Source of the DNA: CAZVNZ01 sp964628515 | GTDB lineage: Bacteria > Bacillota > Clostridia > Christensenellales > Christensenellaceae | Length of the DNA: 64,000 nt | Direction of reading: 5' to 3' | Assembly (NCBI GenBank): GCA_964628515.1 | Contig: CAZVNZ010000011.1 | Coordinates: 1-64,000, forward strand | Part shown: one piece after another, positions 60,824-64,000 of the stretch | Layout: the number at the start of each line of letters is the position of its first letter | How positions within the stretch are numbered: position 1 is the first letter of the stretch | The notes under the pieces: model-generated | The model's database searches: none | What the model was told of the DNA's origin: nothing | What the model saw: the letters and a program-made list of their open reading frames with translations, nothing else | Made by a program: the position numbers and the translations under genes

Positions 60824-61369
60824 TCAATCTTTCAAAAACTTAGAGTTTTTAACTATATATTCTATGCAAGAGTACACAGATAATGCCACACTAACCCAAA
60901 TAAGCACCTGTCCTATGGGTATATTTGTGTTAAAATCGTTAAGCAGTAACAATACTATTGCCACAAACTGCACAACCGTTTTTAATTTACCGGATTTATC
61001 CGCCGCTATTACAACCCCTTTAGATGCTACAAGGGCACGTACTCCTCCTATAATAAGCTCTCTTGAAACTATTATAAGCACAACTATAAAGCTTATTTTG
61101 CCATAGTCTTGCAAAAGCAGCAGGGCTGCCAGCACCAGTAGTTTATCTGCAATAGGGTCCCACAGTTTTCCAAAGTTAGACTCTATCTTCCATTTGCGAG
61201 CAAGATAGCCGTCCAACCAGTCGGTAATTGCCGCTACAATAAATATTATAGCAGAGTATATATACCAATCTTGTATGTTTAACAAATAAAAAATCAAAAA
61301 TACAGGAATAAGCACAATTCTAAATAGGGTTATTAAGTTGGGAATGTTATTTTTACGCATAATACTCAA
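60824..61369 (-). CDS. pgsA: PgsA, CDP-diacylglycerol-glycerol-3-phosphate phosphatidyltransferase
   Basis: This enzyme makes phosphatidylglycerol phosphate at the membrane. The 181-residue protein has the CDP-alcohol transferase motif with DWLDGYLARKWKIESNFGKLWDP shortened here to its Asp core D-G-x2-A-R-x8-G-x3-D-x3-D. TTG at 61369 is chosen: it lies 7 nt after GGGAG and overlaps the rimO stop (TTGA). Confidence 0.93.
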   Translation of the reverse strand: MSIMRKNNIPNLITLFRIVLIPVFLIFYLLNIQDWYIYSAIIFIVAAITDWLDGYLARKWKIESNFGKLWDPIADKLLVLAALLLLQDYGKISFIVVLIIVSRELIIGGVRALVASKGVVIAADKSGKLKTVVQFVAIVLLLLNDFNTNIPIGQVLIWVSVALSVYSCIEYIVKNSKFLKD

Positions 61370-62688
61370 ATAAGTTCTCCCACACAATCATAATTATAGG
61401 CTTTTGTAATTTTTACATTGTAAAACTTGCCTTGCTCTAAAACTTTTTTGGCATTAATAAAAATTTTACCGTCCACTTCGGGAATTTCCTCTCTTGAACG
61501 CCCGTAATAAAAGCCGGTATCCGAATCTTTACCCTCTATTAGTACCTCGTAGTCCTTGTTTATTCTGTCCTTCTTTTTTTCGTAAGAGATGTAGGACTGC
61601 AAATTAATAATGGCATCCTTTCTAAACTCTTTTTCTTCTTCGTCTATTTGCTCCTCCATATCGTATGCAGTAGTGCCACGTTGTGCGGAGTAAGCAAACA
61701 CCCCTAAATTATCGAATTTAATTTCCTTTAAGCATTTGGAAATTTCGTCCACTTCCTCCCTTTTTTCCGAGGGGAAACCGACTATTACCGTTGTACGCAA
61801 AACAAAGTCTTTAGACTTGCTTCTTATTCTTTCAACCGTATCGTATATGGATTGCTTGGAGTTTTTTCGGTTCATTAGTTTTAGTATTCTGTCGTCAAAA
61901 TGTTGCACGGGCATCTCTATATATTTTACCACGTTGTCGTATTTAAGCATGGTATCTAAAATTTCGTCCGTTATATCCTCGGGATACATGTATAAAATAC
62001 GCAACCACTTTACACCCTCTATTTTTGCGCATTTTTCTATTAAATTACTAAGGGAGGCTTTGCCGTATAAATCTATGCCGTACTTTGTGGTGTCTTGGGC
62101 AACTAAAATAATTTCGCTGTATCCGTCTTTTGCAAGTTTTTCCACTTCGGATGTAATATCCTCCGTTTTTCTGCTGCGATACTCCCCTCTTATAGAAGGT
62201 ATTACGCAATAACTGCATTTATTATTGCAACCGTCCGCAATTTTTACGTATGCGGTAGGTTTTAAAGTGGTTACAACTCTGTTGTACTTTGTTTCGTCAA
62301 AACTTAAATCCGCAAAGTTTATGTATTTTTCCCCTTTTAGTACGCAGTTTATTGCGTCTTTAATATCTTTGTAGGCGGCAACTCCTAAAAAGGCATCTAC
62401 ACGAGGCATTTTTTCAAGGAGTCTCTCTTTGTACCTTTCGGGATAGCAACCCGTTACAATAATGCCCTTTAGTCCGTGAAACCGCTTTTGTTGCTCTGCC
62501 TCCAATATAGTGTTTATGGTTTCCTCTTTTGCTTCTGCAATAAAAGCGCAGGTGTTAATAATTACGATGTCTGCCTCCTCCATAGTTGGCACAAACTCGT
62601 ATTCATCTTTAAGTAAGGCTAACATAACCTCTGTATCGATGGTATTTTTGGGACATCCCAAAGAAATTATTCCTAATTTTACAGCCAT
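61366..62688 (-). CDS. rimO: RimO, ribosomal protein S12 methylthiotransferase
   Basis: RimO adds a methylthio group to an Asp of ribosomal protein S12. The N-terminus SLGCPKNTIDTEVM and the radical SAM site ADGCNNKCSYCVIPSIRG are typical, and a TRAM domain ends the 440 residues. It follows ftsK and overlaps pgsA by 4 nt. The ftsK-rimO-pgsA-recA order is common in Clostridia. Confidence 0.96.
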   Translation of the reverse strand: MAVKLGIISLGCPKNTIDTEVMLALLKDEYEFVPTMEEADIVIINTCAFIAEAKEETINTILEAEQQKRFHGLKGIIVTGCYPERYKERLLEKMPRVDAFLGVAAYKDIKDAINCVLKGEKYINFADLSFDETKYNRVVTTLKPTAYVKIADGCNNKCSYCVIPSIRGEYRSRKTEDITSEVEKLAKDGYSEIILVAQDTTKYGIDLYGKASLSNLIEKCAKIEGVKWLRILYMYPEDITDEILDTMLKYDNVVKYIEMPVQHFDDRILKLMNRKNSKQSIYDTVERIRSKSKDFVLRTTVIVGFPSEKREEVDEISKCLKEIKFDNLGVFAYSAQRGTTAYDMEEQIDEEEKEFRKDAIINLQSYISYEKKKDRINKDYEVLIEGKDSDTGFYYGRSREEIPEVDGKIFINAKKVLEQGKFYNVKITKAYNYDCVGELI

Positions 62689-62709
62689 ATAATTTCCCTC
62701 TTTTTAAAT

Positions 62710-64000
62710 TTAATCTTCCGAGTTACCCAGCATTTCCTCAAATTGTGTTTTGGAAATAAGCACATTACGTGGCTTACTGCCGTCCGCCATAGACACAATG
62801 CCATTTTCCTCCATTTCGTCAATAAGCCGTGCAGCCCTTGCGTACCCTACCTTAAGCCGTCTTTGCAACATGGATGTTGACGCTTGCTCGTATTCTAAAA
62901 CTATTTCCACCGCTTTTATAAAAAGCTCGTCTTGTGTTTCTTTGCCTGCAAAAATATTTGCGGAATCCTTGGAAATACCGTTCATTACCTTTTCGTCGTA
63001 GGCAGGAGTGGATTTTTCTTTTAGGAAGTTTGTAACCGCCTCCACCTCGTTTTCCGAAATAAAGCAACCTTGCAAACGCATGGGTTTTGGTGCTCCCGAT
63101 GGGTAAAACAGCATATCGCCGTGCCCTAAAAGTTTTTCCGCCCCTGCCTTATCTATTATAGTACGTGAGTCTATTTGAGATGATACGGAAAAAGCAATCC
63201 TTGACGGTACATTTGCTTTAATAATACCCGTTATAACATCTACCGAAGGACGTTGAGTAGCTATAATTAAATGTATGCCGGAGGCTCTGCCAAGCTGTGC
63301 AATTCTGCAAATAGCCTCTTCCACCTCTCCCGGAGCTACCATCATTAAATCTGCAAGCTCGTCTACGATAACCAGTATTTTAGGGAGTTTTTCGCTACCC
63401 TCGGCTACAATTACCTCGTTGTATTTTGCTAAATCTTTAGCCCCTTTGGCCGCAAACATTCTGTAACGCATTGTCATCTCGTTTACCGCCCAATTAAGTG
63501 CGGAGGAGGCTTTTTTAGGGTCTGTAACCACAGGAATAAGCAAATGCTCTATGCCGTTGTATGCGTTTAGCTCAACCACCTTAGGGTCTATCATAATCAT
63601 CTTAACATCGCCGGGTGTGGAGTGGTACAATATGCTTATAATAAGAGAATTAATGCACACACTCTTACCTGCCCCCGTTTGCCCGGCTATAAGTAAATGA
63701 GGCATTTTATCTATTGATGCATATACGTTTTCTCCTGCAATATCCTTACCTAATGCAAAAGATATAGGGTTTTTGTTGGCAATATATTTTTCGTCCGCCA
63801 AAAGCTCTTTTATGCCCACCATGCTTTTTTTTGCGTTGGGGATTTCTATACCAACTACGGGTTTTCCCGGAACAGGCGCCTCTATACGCACATCTTTTGC
63901 GGATAAATTCATGGCAATATCGTCTGCAAGATTAACAATTTTATTAACCTTAACCCCCGGTGCCGGCTGTAACTCGTATCTTGTAATAACAGGGCCGTAG
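62710..64000 (-). CDS. ftsK: FtsK/SpoIIIE DNA translocase, C-terminal part (cut by window edge)
   Basis: The open frame continues past the window end: codons upstream of 63912 read TRYELQPAPGVKVNKIVNL, the normal lead-in of the motor domain. The part seen has Walker A AGQTGAGKSV, Walker B LVIVDELADLMM and a C-terminal winged-helix gamma domain (SMLQRRLKVGYARAARLIDEM). The N-terminal membrane part lies outside the window. It pumps DNA through the septum. Confidence 0.96.
   Translation of the reverse strand, partial: YGPVITRYELQPAPGVKVNKIVNLADDIAMNLSAKDVRIEAPVPGKPVVGIEIPNAKKSMVGIKELLADEKYIANKNPISFALGKDIAGENVYASIDKMPHLLIAGQTGAGKSVCINSLIISILYHSTPGDVKMIMIDPKVVELNAYNGIEHLLIPVVTDPKKASSALNWAVNEMTMRYRMFAAKGAKDLAKYNEVIVAEGSEKLPKILVIVDELADLMMVAPGEVEEAICRIAQLGRASGIHLIIATQRPSVDVITGIIKANVPSRIAFSVSSQIDSRTIIDKAGAEKLLGHGDMLFYPSGAPKPMRLQGCFISENEVEAVTNFLKEKSTPAYDEKVMNGISKDSANIFAGKETQDELFIKAVEIVLEYEQASTSMLQRRLKVGYARAARLIDEMEENGIVSMADGSKPRNVLISKTQFEEMLGNSED

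Overview
The window is low-G+C DNA from an anaerobic, flagellated member of the Clostridia; the gene content looks Lachnospirales-like, but no species can be named from the sequence alone. Evidence for this placement is a Spo0A-family regulator, ArgR, FliY with a CheC-type domain, CheC/CheD chemotaxis, a clostripain-family protease, frequent TTG/GTG starts behind strong Shine-Dalgarno (SD) sequences, and an OLE RNA with its partner protein OapA. Nearly all of the DNA is coding, in two long arrays of opposite strand that converge near position 41.2 kb.

Positions 1-41.2 kb (mostly + strand) are a flagellar and chemotaxis region. It opens with five tandem short flagellin genes (the first cut by the window edge), closed by a strong terminator. 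Next come cheC-cheD-cheY-cheA, fliF-G-H-I-J, a MotE-like gene, fliK-flgD-flgE-flbD, motA-motB-fliL-fliM-fliY and cheB. These encode the MS ring, C ring, export ATPase, hook, stator and the signal phosphatases that act on the switch. After one unrecognised toroid-fold gene there is a minus-strand ylqG/ylqH-like pair. The late genes follow: a second cheY, a degenerate amidase-like protein, fliD, fliS, a FliT/FlgN-like gene, a yaaR-like gene, cheW, cheR and a transglycosylase. Translationally coupled to that tail are an acyltransferase-like gene and a zinc-ribbon membrane protein. Then come a clostripain-like protease with a perfect consensus promoter and a tyrosine recombinase gene with an elaborate upstream inverted repeat.

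Positions 41.2-64 kb (minus strand) are one very dense housekeeping array, with most genes overlapping by 1-14 nt. Read 5' to 3' it is ftsK/spoIIIE (cut by the window edge), rimO, pgsA, recA, OLE RNA, oapA, tlyA, nadK, argR, recN, spo0A, a purine nucleoside phosphorylase, an M50 protease, scpA, scpB, rluB, miaB, mutS, mutL, miaA, a methionine gamma-lyase-like gene and two short chromate-transporter genes.

The most notable items are these. (1) A roughly 580-nt structured noncoding RNA, identified as OLE RNA, sits directly after recA and before oapA, which carries the DX3D motif. (2) The Spo0A homologue has lost its phosphoacceptor aspartate (Glu53 in its place) and has no spoIVB beside it. (3) A flagellar-cluster protein resembling a Cys/His amidase appears to have both catalytic residues replaced. 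(4) Flagellin leaders share a small hairpin whose stem covaries, followed by an SD that matches the CsrA-binding consensus. (5) Several intergenic leaders can form mutually exclusive structures.
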